Assembly (NCBI RefSeq): GCF_003290185.1
Contig: NZ_QNFY01000021.1
Span: 1-50,883, forward strand
DNA length: 50,883 bases
Source of the DNA: Chryseobacterium lathyri
Lineage (GTDB): Bacteria > Bacteroidota > Bacteroidia > Flavobacteriales > Weeksellaceae
Reading direction: 5' to 3'
The position numbers were made by a program, and so were the translations under genes. Within the stretch, counting starts at the first letter, position 1; each line of letters begins with the position of its first letter. Below, in pieces: positions 8,060-16,280 of the stretch. The notes beneath the pieces are model-generated. The model made no database searches, was not told the origin of the DNA, and saw only the letters and a program-made list of their open reading frames with translations.

Positions 8060-8798
8060 AGAAGCGTATTATAAAATTGAAAAAAAGAATGTAGAAATTA
8101 AGGACTACATTGATAAAATTCATTATGAAAAAATATACTGTCCTGAATGCCTTACAGCACCATTACATATTGTGCGTAAACAAAATGTATTTCCTTACTA
8201 CGCTTCAAATAGTAAACAAGCACACTTAGAAGATTGTCAGCATTATGAAGATTATATTACTAAGAAAAACCTCAATAAACTTATTGAAAGTAAAAATAAT
8301 GAAGATGAAAAAAGATTAAAATTTCTAATTAATAATAATCTACAAGGTGCTATTAATTTACTAATAAAAAATGAAATAATTGAAAATGTAACAGTTGAAA
8401 ATTCAATTAAAAAGACTTCAACAAATCAATTAAAAATCTCATCAAACGAGTACAAATATGATAGAATACCAAGAGTTAGTATTAATAGACTTTTAGGTAA
8501 AAAAGAAGAATTTATTGACAATTACCTAATAATTTGGGGAATTGCTAATATTGAGAGCAAGGATTATGAACGCATGAATTCAACAACAGGCAAAAAATTT
8601 AAAATAAAGAAACTAATATTTCGAGTTAAAGAAAATTTCAAGTTTTCTATACAACTTTCAGAAAATCAAATTAAACATTATAAGGAGCTACCCCAAAATT
8701 CGATGAATAAAGGATTTGCGGTGTTTGGATTAATAAAAAGCAATAATGGTTTTCTTGAATTAAAGATTTTAACAACAGAGCATTTACAGTATTTGTAA
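8046..8798 (+). CDS. zinc-finger protein, CoiA-like finger plus possible OB-like domain (250 aa)
   Basis: Near the N-terminus C32-P-E-C35 is followed by H60 and C64 (with H66) in AHLEDCQH. This is the CxxC...HxxxC spacing of zinc-binding segments seen in CoiA-like and nuclease-associated proteins. Residues about 70-130 are charged and helical. Residues about 145-250 are strand-rich (YLIIWGIANI, KLIFRVKENFKFSIQL, GFAVFGLI) and could form a small OB-like nucleic-acid-binding barrel. It overlaps the nuclease-like gene by 14 bases and precedes the HNH gene by 40 bases. A role in recognising nucleic acid for the upstream nuclease is inferred. Confidence 0.55.
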   Translation: MPTFEEAYYKIEKKNVEIKDYIDKIHYEKIYCPECLTAPLHIVRKQNVFPYYASNSKQAHLEDCQHYEDYITKKNLNKLIESKNNEDEKRLKFLINNNLQGAINLLIKNEIIENVTVENSIKKTSTNQLKISSNEYKYDRIPRVSINRLLGKKEEFIDNYLIIWGIANIESKDYERMNSTTGKKFKIKKLIFRVKENFKFSIQLSENQIKHYKELPQNSMNKGFAVFGLIKSNNGFLELKILTTEHLQYL

Positions 8799-8838
8799 TG
8801 TTTAGTGTTTTTTTAATACATAATATTTTAACTGAATA

Positions 8839-10011
8839 ATGATTAGTATTAGGCAGTGTGTGGATGAAAAACAAATCCAAACTCTAAAAGAACAACATAA
8901 CAAGTTTATTTTTAAAGAAATTAATAAAAGATTGGACTTCTATATACATTTGTTTACTGTACTCAATGAAATAAATGGAAAAAAAATAGGAGGGAAAACA
9001 ATCGAAAGTAAAATAACTTCATCTAGATTGCTCCATCATACACAATATGAGTCATTTATTAAAACTATTTTTAAGAGACCGCATAATTTTTCAAAAAAAG
9101 CATATACTAAATTAAAATATGATAAAAATTTTAAAGTAGTAAAGAAAGATTTCGATACCGTAATTTTACTTTTAAAGAGGCTTAAATCTACAGAACATTC
9201 AGATTTTAATTTATTACAGCTTGATTTAAGCCAAAGAAAAGAAAGTTATTTCAGATACTATTCAACGCTTAAAAAAATTTATGAACCAATAAAATTCTTA
9301 TTAGAGAAAATTTTTGATTACGATTGGTTTATAGCATTGAAACCAAGTACAGAGTGGAATGCTTATAAACTTACTTTAGGTTTGGGTATTAATGTTTGTT
9401 GTTACTGTAATAAGCAATACACTTTTACTTTAACCAAAGGCTCTGAAAAATTAACACGTCCACAGTTAGACCATTTTTTACCTCAAAAATACAATCCACT
9501 ATTAGCATTAAACTTTTTTAATCTAATACCATCTTGTAGGGTTTGTAATAGTGATTGCAAGGGTGATGTGAATTTTTCATATTCGGCTTATATTTCACCT
9601 TATGAAAATATATCAAGTTCTCAACTTTTTAAATATAATTATGAACCTGATAGTTATCTAGGTGCGATTGGGGAAAGTCAAGATTTAAATATTATAATTG
9701 ATTATAGTGTAGCTAAGGATATAGATACAAAGAAGCGATTTGAAAATAATATATCTGTATTTGAAGAGAGCTTATTAGTTAATCAACATAAAGATTTAGT
9801 ACAAGAAATACTAAAGAGGCGATATATTTCAAACGATAAATATATTGATGTACTTATAAATACATTCCCCAAAGCTAAATTAACGCTAGAAGAGGCCTAT
9901 CAAATAGCTTATGGGAATTTTTTTGATGAAAAATTGTTTCACAAACGGCCATTATCAAAATTAACTAAAGACATTGCATTTAATACAGGTAGTTTAAAAC
10001 TTAAAAAATGA
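8839..10011 (+). CDS. HNH endonuclease, Septu PtuB-like (390 aa)
   Basis: A zinc-braced HNH core occupies residues about 185-240. It has C187/C188 and C190 (CCYC), then LDHFLPQ with D211-H212, then NLIPSCRVCN with N228, C233 and C236. This is the standard HNH layout with two structural CxxC pairs. The 180 residues before it are basic and helical; the C-terminal 150 residues are helical too. It overlaps the following ATPase gene by 4 bases. An HNH nuclease tied to an ABC/RecF-type ATPase is the hallmark of Septu (PtuA ATPase + PtuB HNH). Here the nuclease is first and longer than the usual PtuB. DNA cleavage is expected from the motif; the Septu assignment is inference. Confidence 0.75.
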   Translation: MISIRQCVDEKQIQTLKEQHNKFIFKEINKRLDFYIHLFTVLNEINGKKIGGKTIESKITSSRLLHHTQYESFIKTIFKRPHNFSKKAYTKLKYDKNFKVVKKDFDTVILLLKRLKSTEHSDFNLLQLDLSQRKESYFRYYSTLKKIYEPIKFLLEKIFDYDWFIALKPSTEWNAYKLTLGLGINVCCYCNKQYTFTLTKGSEKLTRPQLDHFLPQKYNPLLALNFFNLIPSCRVCNSDCKGDVNFSYSAYISPYENISSSQLFKYNYEPDSYLGAIGESQDLNIIIDYSVAKDIDTKKRFENNISVFEESLLVNQHKDLVQEILKRRYISNDKYIDVLINTFPKAKLTLEEAYQIAYGNFFDEKLFHKRPLSKLTKDIAFNTGSLKLKK

Positions 10012-12122
10012 ATTTTAAAATCTTAGCAATACGCCCATTAGAGAACTGTGAAGGACTTAAAAACCTCCAAGAAGGACACCTTTATCAATTTTATAATAAT
10101 TATCGTTTTTCCACTGACGATGAGGTTATTACTGAAAATAGTGAAGTTCCTGAAAACCTTTTTAATTCAAATGACACTCAAACTATTACTGTGGGAGCTA
10201 TTGTGGGGAAAAATGGTAGTGGAAAAAGTGCGATAATTGAACTATTGATTAAAGCAATAGTAAAAACATCACTAATTTTAAATGATAAATTTATAAATCC
10301 TGATGACCTTTTTAATAATTCTGATGCAAAGGATAAATTCAAAAATAGTATAAATATAGACCTTTCAAATCTACATTTGGAAATCTATTACATTTCTAAA
10401 ATGAATAGATTATTTATTGGAACTGATGGAAAATTGAAACCCTATGCCGAATCAAAAAAGATGATGATTCGAAAGATTGTGCTTAGTGGTAATTCTTTCA
10501 ATTTTACAGATTATTTGAAATATAAGGATAAATATGAAAAGTCTTCAACATTTGATTCTGATTTGATTTTGAAGTCAAATTATGAGGAGGATTTTCTTGA
10601 AGATTTTTTTTATTCTATGATTGTTAATTATTCATTTTATGGATTCAACAATAAGGAAATAGGAGATTGGATTCATGGAGTATTCCATAAGAATGATGGT
10701 TATCAACTTCCTGTTGTGATTAATCCATATAGAAGCAAGGGTAATATTGACATTAATATAGAAAAAAGTCTTACAAAGTCAAGATTTTTAGTAAATATTC
10801 TTGAAAAAAAAGAATTACGAAAAGTATCTGACAAAAAGGAAATTTCTTATCTTAAAATAAGCCTCAATACTAATAAGTTTAATTTTTCAAATAATAAACT
10901 TAAAAGTTCTTTCACAAACTCGAAACAAGAAAAAGAATCCATTTTGAGAAGTTTATTAGAGTCATTCTATGGAGAAAAGAAAATACCGAACACTAATAAC
11001 GATTTTTATGAATATGCTCTAGAATATATTTTGTATAAAGTTTATAAAATAACAAACTATTCTATTTATAGGGGGTATGTACAAAATTTCAAAGAAAATA
11101 TAGATGAGCAATATTATAGTCATAAAGAAGTTACAATAATTAATGATGATAATCTAAAATATTATTTTTATTTATTATCCCATGATACAAGCCACAATAC
11201 TTTTAAATTGAGGCAAGCACTTTATTATACAATTTCGGGTTACTTATGTGAAAAGGATTTACAAGAAATAATGGAAGTAGATTCTCTATACAATAAAATT
11301 TCTAGTAATTTAAATCAAATAAAAGATGTAATTAAAGACAAAGATGGAAACTCCCTTTTTGATTTAGAGTTTTCAATTAATGAATCATTACCCTCTTTTT
11401 TTGAGACAGAACTTTATTTTTCAAAAGAATTAACTACAGAAAATACTTTTTCAAATCTTAGTTCGGGTGAAAAGCAAAAAATATTTAGTATAAGTTCTGT
11501 CATATATCATCTGAGAAATCTTTATTCAATAAGTCGCAAAGGAGGAGGAGAGAATAAGAATGAAAATTTAATTCGATATAATAATATAAATATTATTTTC
11601 GATGAGATTGAACTATATTTTCATCCTCAGTTTCAAAAATCATTTATTAGAGATTTGTTAGATAATATTAAAGTTCTAAATGGTGCTTATGTTAATAAAC
11701 TGAATATTATTTTTCTCACCCATTCTCCTTTTATTCTATCCGATATTCCTAAGCAAAATGTTCTTTTTTTAGATGGCGGAAAAACTAGAGATTTTAAACA
11801 GCAAAATACTTTCGCAGCAAATATATCTACTCTTTTATCAGACTCTTTTTTCATCGATAACGGATTAATTGGAGATTTTGCAATAAAGAAAATTAATGAA
11901 GTAATTGATTTTTTAAATGGACAGAATAACGAGATGAAAGTTGAAGAATGTAAAAATATAATTCAATTAATTGATGAACCTATTTTGCAAAAAAAACTAA
12001 TTGAGTTGTTTTCAGAAAAATTCCCGAGTGAAGAAAGATTAAATTACCTGAAAAAAGAACTAGAGAGGCTTCAAGAAGAAATTAAAAAGGAAGAAAAACG
12101 AACACCTAATTCTTTGAATTAA
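10008..12122 (+). CDS. ABC/RecF-type ATPase, Septu PtuA-like (704 aa)
   Basis: Walker A is GKNGSGKS at residues 67-74, preceded by the strand TITVGAIV. An ABC-type signature, NLSSGEKQK, is near residue 483. Walker B IIFDEIELYFHP is near 531, and the switch histidine in FLTHSPF is near 568. The middle of about 380 residues replaces a coiled-coil or lid and contains no motif that I know. The last 30 residues form a charged coiled coil (RLQEEIKKEEK). These features define the SMC/RecF/OLD-like ATPases used as sensors in Septu, retron and Gabija-type systems. It overlaps the HNH gene by 4 bases. It most likely controls that nuclease. Confidence 0.78.
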   Translation: MNFKILAIRPLENCEGLKNLQEGHLYQFYNNYRFSTDDEVITENSEVPENLFNSNDTQTITVGAIVGKNGSGKSAIIELLIKAIVKTSLILNDKFINPDDLFNNSDAKDKFKNSINIDLSNLHLEIYYISKMNRLFIGTDGKLKPYAESKKMMIRKIVLSGNSFNFTDYLKYKDKYEKSSTFDSDLILKSNYEEDFLEDFFYSMIVNYSFYGFNNKEIGDWIHGVFHKNDGYQLPVVINPYRSKGNIDINIEKSLTKSRFLVNILEKKELRKVSDKKEISYLKISLNTNKFNFSNNKLKSSFTNSKQEKESILRSLLESFYGEKKIPNTNNDFYEYALEYILYKVYKITNYSIYRGYVQNFKENIDEQYYSHKEVTIINDDNLKYYFYLLSHDTSHNTFKLRQALYYTISGYLCEKDLQEIMEVDSLYNKISSNLNQIKDVIKDKDGNSLFDLEFSINESLPSFFETELYFSKELTTENTFSNLSSGEKQKIFSISSVIYHLRNLYSISRKGGGENKNENLIRYNNINIIFDEIELYFHPQFQKSFIRDLLDNIKVLNGAYVNKLNIIFLTHSPFILSDIPKQNVLFLDGGKTRDFKQQNTFAANISTLLSDSFFIDNGLIGDFAIKKINEVIDFLNGQNNEMKVEECKNIIQLIDEPILQKKLIELFSEKFPSEERLNYLKKELERLQEEIKKEEKRTPNSLN

Positions 12123-12524
12123 TCATTATTAAATTATTGGTATTTTGAAACAATTAAAATTAAGCGATACTCTCCACTAAGATGTAAGCGAATTAGTCAA
12201 TACTAAATCTGACAGTTATCAACAAATTGAATAACTTTAAACGGATTCCGTTAGTACAACGGTTGAGTACGGACATATTTTGAAAACTTTTATACTTCAC
12301 TATATGTATGAATACACAGGTTTAATACCTAAAATAGAAAAAGAAAAATGGAAAACTCACGATTTTCAAACTGACTATAAAAAAACGAGTAGAGTTGCAT
12401 CCAAAATGGTATGCTTATAATGGTTTTAAGATGATTTTCAGTGGGTTTTGTTATAGGGAGATGTAAATTGTATAATTTTATCAATTTGGTGCGATTTTGA
12501 TAGTTCAAAGCCAAAGTATTAAGC

Positions 12525-12554
12525 ACTATCTCGGTTAAACGAGGTAGTTTTTTT
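12525..12554 (+). terminator. terminator downstream of the defence-like operon
   Basis: ACTATCTCG pairs with CGAGGTAGT (one T-G wobble) and is followed at once by seven T residues. It is the first clear + strand terminator after the ATPase gene. Confidence 0.65.
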
Positions 12555-12590
12555 GCTTTTTTAAGAAAAAAATAATATGTGAGTAGCGAC

Positions 12591-12618
12591 AAAACCTGTC
12601 GTGTTATAGACAGGTTTT
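12591..12618 (-). terminator. perfect 10-bp hairpin, terminator for the - strand cluster
   Basis: AAAACCTGTC at 12591-12600 pairs perfectly with 12609-12618 around an 8-base loop. The A- and T-ended arms give a terminator in either direction. It stands just past the stop of the last - strand small gene at 12647. Confidence 0.6.
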
Positions 12619-12646
12619 AAAGTATTTAGTAATTTTTCTTTTTGAG

Positions 12647-12784
12647 TTATTTCTTTAATGCATTGATTACGATTTTCAAGCCAAACATTAAATAGTATGC
12701 GCAACCAATATACAAAACAAGGATTGAAAATAACATCAAAATAAGCAATACATCATCCCAAATGCTGTATGGTTTAAACTCCAT
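12647..12784 (-). CDS. small single-pass membrane protein (45 aa)
   Basis: Reading from the ATG at 12784, the product is MEFKPYSIWDDVLLILMLFS, then ILVLYIGCAYYLMFGLKIVI, then NALKK. Residues about 12-41 make one long or two short hydrophobic helices with a basic C-terminal end, as in small inner-membrane proteins. It lies 38 bases after the stop of the 115-aa exported protein on the same strand and just before a hairpin terminator, so it is probably the last gene of that cluster. No family recognised. Confidence 0.55.
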   Translation of the reverse strand: MEFKPYSIWDDVLLILMLFSILVLYIGCAYYLMFGLKIVINALKK

Positions 12785-12822
12785 TGCTGGAAAACAAGTG
12801 GTTTGCTTTTGTAATTGCAGTA

Positions 12823-13170
12823 TCATTTTGCTACATCAAATGGATTTTCACTGTTTTTCATAAATACTGAGCCCATTCTCTTGTATTTCATAGGTTTACC
12901 GTTTGCGCATAATTCATAAATCCCATTGCCTTTCTGCTCAGAAATTCGCAAGAAAACAACATCTTTTTCCTCGCAATCATTGTCTATTGCAACGTGTTTT
13001 CTAAGGTCTTCAATCGTTGCATCAACTTTTTTCAAAAAAGATTGGATTTTCTTATCGGGAGCTGGTTCTTGATAGTTTGACGGTAAATCACACTTTTTAT
13101 CTTTCTGTGTGTCTTGTGCAAAATAAAGTGTTGGCAACGCCAATGCAAGAGTAAATAGTAATTTTTTCAT
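12823..13170 (-). CDS. exported hypothetical protein (115 aa)
   Basis: A signal peptide (MKKLLFTLALALPTLYFAQD) has a likely signal peptidase I cut after YFA. The mature part is charged and contains four cysteines (CDLPSN, NDCEEKD, ELCANGK and others nearby), which could form disulfides in the periplasm. No domain recognised. It is the fourth of five small - strand genes and begins 4 bases after the stop of the upstream lipoprotein. Confidence 0.6.
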   Translation of the reverse strand: MKKLLFTLALALPTLYFAQDTQKDKKCDLPSNYQEPAPDKKIQSFLKKVDATIEDLRKHVAIDNDCEEKDVVFLRISEQKGNGIYELCANGKPMKYKRMGSVFMKNSENPFDVAK

Positions 13171-13174
13171 GTTG

Positions 13175-13573
13175 TTATTCTTTTATAAATTCTGTAATAC
13201 TGTTTCCGTTATCAAAGTTGAGTTTTGTTGCTGTTACTTTTTTGAATTTGAAAATTTGAGAAACTCCACCATTAGCAAGAATGAAAGTAAATTCTGTATC
13301 ACTTGACGTTTGAGAATACCCTCCGTTATCAGCAATATACTTGTAGCTCTGAGAATATCCACCCATCGACATAACAATATCACCGTTTGAAAAGGTGTAA
13401 GATTGATAAGCTGTATCTCCTAAATAGCTAGTCCATTTTCCAATAATCCATGCAGGAGGATTGATTTTGTTGTTTACGGTTGTAGGGTTGGTTGTCTGTT
13501 CGTCATTATCAGATGATGAGCATGAGAATAATGGCAATACAACCAACGAAAGTGTAAAAATTAATTTTTTCAT
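13175..13573 (-). CDS. lipoprotein, lipocalin-like size (132 aa)
   Basis: A lipoprotein signal ends at C18 (VLPLFSC) and is followed by a serine/asparagine-rich linker. The mature part begins near W42 with WIIGKWTSY and continues as alternating strands (YTFSNGDIVM, EFTFILANG, KFKKVTATKLNFDN). This GxW start and strand pattern is common in small lipocalin-like lipoproteins of Bacteroidetes. No lipid-retention rule can be read with confidence, so the membrane is uncertain. It is in the same cluster as 12647-14259. Confidence 0.6.
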   Translation of the reverse strand: MKKLIFTLSLVVLPLFSCSSSDNDEQTTNPTTVNNKINPPAWIIGKWTSYLGDTAYQSYTFSNGDIVMSMGGYSQSYKYIADNGGYSQTSSDTEFTFILANGGVSQIFKFKKVTATKLNFDNGNSITEFIKE

Positions 13574-13584
13574 AATACTATATT

Positions 13585-14043
13585 TTATTTGATAAATTCT
13601 TCTCTTTGTTTTGAGGCTTCGGCGTAACTGTCAAATACAAGAATTTTTCTTTTTCTGATATTCATTCCTGTGGGAACAGCACCGTCTTTGTAAAGTGTTT
13701 TCTCGAACTCGTCCATTTTTTTATACTTAGCATCTTCACTTATGTCTATCATTTCAATAACGTCACTACCAATACTTTGATAGCGAGACATATTCTCTAT
13801 AGTAAGTACAGAATCACTATTGGGAGCTATTATAGCCCATATAATTGCATATTTAGGCTTTGTTTGAGCGGTTGGTATTGTATCTTGAATAATAGATGTA
13901 GAATCGTTAAAAATAGGTGTAGAAGCCTGATAAGTAGTATCAGTGCTAATGGAATCGGAGTTCATATAAACATCATCCCAAGTGTCTCGTTTTTTACAGC
14001 TAACTACTGTGCAAAAAGCCATTAATAAGTAAATTTTTTTCAT
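13585..14043 (-). CDS. lipoprotein of unknown function (152 aa)
   Basis: The lipoprotein signal ends at C16 (CTVVSCKKRD). A serine/threonine-rich low-complexity segment (residues 25-60) acts as a spacer. The C-terminal 90 residues (from YAIIWAIIAPNSD) form a compact alpha/beta unit ending in basic IRKRKILVFDSYAEASKQ. This resembles small SPOR-like folds in layout, but I cannot assign it. It is separated from its neighbours by 6-12 bases, so it is co-transcribed with them. Confidence 0.58.
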   Translation of the reverse strand: MKKIYLLMAFCTVVSCKKRDTWDDVYMNSDSISTDTTYQASTPIFNDSTSIIQDTIPTAQTKPKYAIIWAIIAPNSDSVLTIENMSRYQSIGSDVIEMIDISEDAKYKKMDEFEKTLYKDGAVPTGMNIRKRKILVFDSYAEASKQREEFIK

Positions 14044-14049
14044 AATGAC

Positions 14050-14259
14050 TTATTTTTCAGATAATAATGCAATAATTCCAATGAGAATAAAGTGTCCTAT
14101 GTAGGAAAGAATTCCCCAGACAATCATAAATCCGATTGCTCCGAGAAAAGATTGTGGCTCAGTCAAATTCCAAGAAAGAACTCCCGAACCAATAATAACG
14201 ACTGCGTAAAGGATAAATGCTAATACGGGTAAGCATCCGCCCTCATTTGTGTTGCTCAT
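14050..14259 (-). CDS. two-helix membrane protein (69 aa)
   Basis: After a short polar start (MSNTNEGG) there are two hydrophobic helices: residues about 9-29 (CLPVLAFILYAVVIIGSGVL) and about 39-66 (FLGAIGFMIVWGILSYIGHF and onward). First gene of the five-gene - strand cluster. An extensively base-paired region lies directly upstream at 14285-14442. Function unknown. Confidence 0.58.
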   Translation of the reverse strand: MSNTNEGGCLPVLAFILYAVVIIGSGVLSWNLTEPQSFLGAIGFMIVWGILSYIGHFILIGIIALLSEK

Positions 14260-14284
14260 ATTTTTATAAATTTTATTTCATTTT

Positions 14285-14442
14285 GAGCAACGAAAAAAGC
14301 AGGTAAACTCTACTGTTCTCATCAAGAAGGTCGGCTAAAACCTAAGCACAAAAAACAGAGAGCAACCTGCCATATAGGAAGGTGCTCACTTGTTTTTGCT
14401 TTCTGTGCTTTTACATAAATTAGCCGTTTACTTGAGCGTTAG
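14285..14442. ncRNA. candidate structured RNA or fold-back element
   Basis: Nested complementary arms span about 155 bases. GCAACG (14287) pairs with CGTTaGC (14436); GTAAAC (14303) with GTTTAC (14426); GGCTAA (14333) with TTAGCC (14420); AAGCACA (14344) with TGTGCTT (14404); and GAGCA (14359) with TGCTC (14383). The order is consistent with one long imperfect hairpin around a central loop. It is in the 346-base gap upstream of the small-gene cluster. An ACTTTT/AAAAGT hairpin with a T-run on the - strand follows at about 14443-14462. Class unknown; no RT gene is near, so a retron is not supported. Confidence 0.4.
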
Positions 14443-14605
14443 CAAAAAAAGTTTTCACTTTTATCGTTGATGTCTTCTAAAATAGCCTGATAGCTTTTTA
14501 GATAAATTTTTCTATATCAATAATTAAACCGTTATTTCACGAATTACAAAAATGAGAAAAAAATCCATATCCTGTGGATCTTTTTATATTTTTTATTGTT
14601 TTATT

Positions 14606-16279
14606 TTAGCTATACCATTCATTTTTAATTTCTTCAATGTTCATATTTTTCCATTCTTCCTTCCATAGCTCCCAATATGGTATATCATTAGATGATGGTT
14701 CGTTTGCACACCTGTCAATTTGAACAATGGAAGGTAAAATAATTGATTCTCCAACAAGTAGTGCTTCGCCCTGTTTCAATGATGGCATTTTATCAACTAA
14801 AGTTCCTAATGTATCTGGAAGAAGTTTCTTAACATAACCTTGGTCAACAGGGTTTGTTAAGCGCATGGCAATGAAGTTATTACATTGTGAAAATATTGTT
14901 TCAGAAATCTCAGATGGTCTTTGACTTGCAAGAAGTAAGGTAACACCATATTTTCTGCCCTCTTTTGCAATTCTTTCTATGGATTTTTTAGATGAACGAT
15001 ATTTTACCAAATCACTGTTAGGGACATATTTATGAGCTTCTTCATAAACGAGTAAAATAGGAATGTCATTGTTTATTTTCTCATTTGGATCTTTCGCATT
15101 TCTTAACCTTTTGTAGAAATAGCCATACTCAAAAACCATTCTTGAAATTAAAGAAACTGTAATACTTAAAACCTCAAAGGGAACGCCACTTAAATCAATA
15201 ACAGTAACATTAGACTGTTTGTCTGTTTGATAACCAACAAGTTGATTTAATGTTTCTTCAAAAGTTATGTCTTTTGATTTTTGTCCAAGTAAAAAATCTA
15301 GTCGATTATCATTTATCTTATTTTCTAATCTATTTACAAAATTGGTTAATTTTCCATACAGGCTACCTTGAGTGGTTTTTTCCTGACCTTTTTTTGCTCC
15401 TGAAACATATTCTTCTCCTGTTCCAATTACCTCAGTATTTTTTTCTTTTGCATACTCTAATACATAATTAATATCAAAATACAATGGTGAATCATAATGA
15501 ATTTTATTTTTATTAGTTTCTACTCCTTTAAAATGTTTTTTTCTGTCAGCAACAATTGCTTCTTTAAAAATGAATTTTTGATTATGGTCATTTGCCTCTG
15601 TATCTAAAAAAAATTCTTCAAGTTCTTCGCTATTTAAAAGCCAGTAAGGCAGCACTAAATTTTTAATGTCAATAAAATTAGCTGTTGGAAATGCAGATTT
15701 GTATTCAGAATGAATGTCAAATACAATAATATGAGAATTGTTAATTGAAAAGCTTCCATTTTTCTCAGCAATAGCTTTCTGTATGATTGTAGATAATGTA
15801 TGAGATTTTCCTGAGCCTGTTGAGCCTACTATTGCAACATGTTTGTTGAAAAATTTATTCCCATTTACTGATATGCGGATATTTGGATTGGAAGATAAAG
15901 AAGCAAAAGTAAATTTTTCTTTTGGGTCAATGTATTGGTCATATATCTTTTTTATCTCTTCTTCTGTGGCTGGTTCAACTTTTTTGGGAGGAATTGCTAA
16001 AGAATCTCCACCCCTAATAAATTTACCTCCTCTTATCATTCCCAAAGGAAGTGCTTCAATTGCATAATCTCTTTTTCCCGCTTCATTTACAATTATTGAA
16101 AAATTTTCGATGATTGCCATTAATATAGCATTTTCATTGTCCGAAATTTTAAGATAAGAACCAACTTGTAATGCTTCTCCTGCTATCCGAAAATCTTCAA
16201 GGCTATCAACAACAATTTTTATTTTGTCTGGATAGACCGCAATTACTTCTGCGTTTATTTTTTCAGTCTCTTGTGCCAT
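14606..16279 (-). CDS. herA: HerA-type helicase/translocase, DUF4297-HerA defence pair (557 aa)
   Basis: A HerA/FtsK-family ATPase that forms hexamers and translocates DNA. Residues 1-100 are a strand-rich HAS-barrel-like segment. Walker A is GSTGSGKSH at 152-160. Walker B is in IPILLVYEEAHKYVP near 405-420, and RKYGVTLLLASQRPSEIS follows as in the family. Its start is one base from the stop of the upstream DUF4297-like nuclease gene, so the two are made together. HerA paired with a DUF4297 or SIR2 effector is an established anti-phage arrangement. In the DUF4297-HerA system the two proteins assemble into one nuclease-ATPase complex. Confidence 0.82.
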   Translation of the reverse strand: MAQETEKINAEVIAVYPDKIKIVVDSLEDFRIAGEALQVGSYLKISDNENAILMAIIENFSIIVNEAGKRDYAIEALPLGMIRGGKFIRGGDSLAIPPKKVEPATEEEIKKIYDQYIDPKEKFTFASLSSNPNIRISVNGNKFFNKHVAIVGSTGSGKSHTLSTIIQKAIAEKNGSFSINNSHIIVFDIHSEYKSAFPTANFIDIKNLVLPYWLLNSEELEEFFLDTEANDHNQKFIFKEAIVADRKKHFKGVETNKNKIHYDSPLYFDINYVLEYAKEKNTEVIGTGEEYVSGAKKGQEKTTQGSLYGKLTNFVNRLENKINDNRLDFLLGQKSKDITFEETLNQLVGYQTDKQSNVTVIDLSGVPFEVLSITVSLISRMVFEYGYFYKRLRNAKDPNEKINNDIPILLVYEEAHKYVPNSDLVKYRSSKKSIERIAKEGRKYGVTLLLASQRPSEISETIFSQCNNFIAMRLTNPVDQGYVKKLLPDTLGTLVDKMPSLKQGEALLVGESIILPSIVQIDRCANEPSSNDIPYWELWKEEWKNMNIEEIKNEWYS

Positions 16280-16280
16280 A

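Larger units (their letters stand above)
12123..12646. other. gene-poor spacer between the + strand defence operon and the - strand small-gene cluster
   Basis: No gene is well supported here. A 38-codon frame at 12304-12420 on the + strand (MYEYTGLIPKIEKEKWKTHD...) may be a gene remnant. Two hairpins (12525-12554 and 12591-12618) close the region. A small CCGTT/AACGG hairpin lies near 12247-12261. Confidence 0.4.

Noticed and set aside
12329..12592. - strand frame of 87 aa in the spacer after the ATPase gene
   Set aside because: Low-complexity lysine/leucine/phenylalanine-rich product that spans a terminator hairpin; more likely a non-coding spacer.
14285..14442. retron msr-msd RNA
   Set aside because: No reverse transcriptase gene in the island, and no conserved priming G context could be shown.
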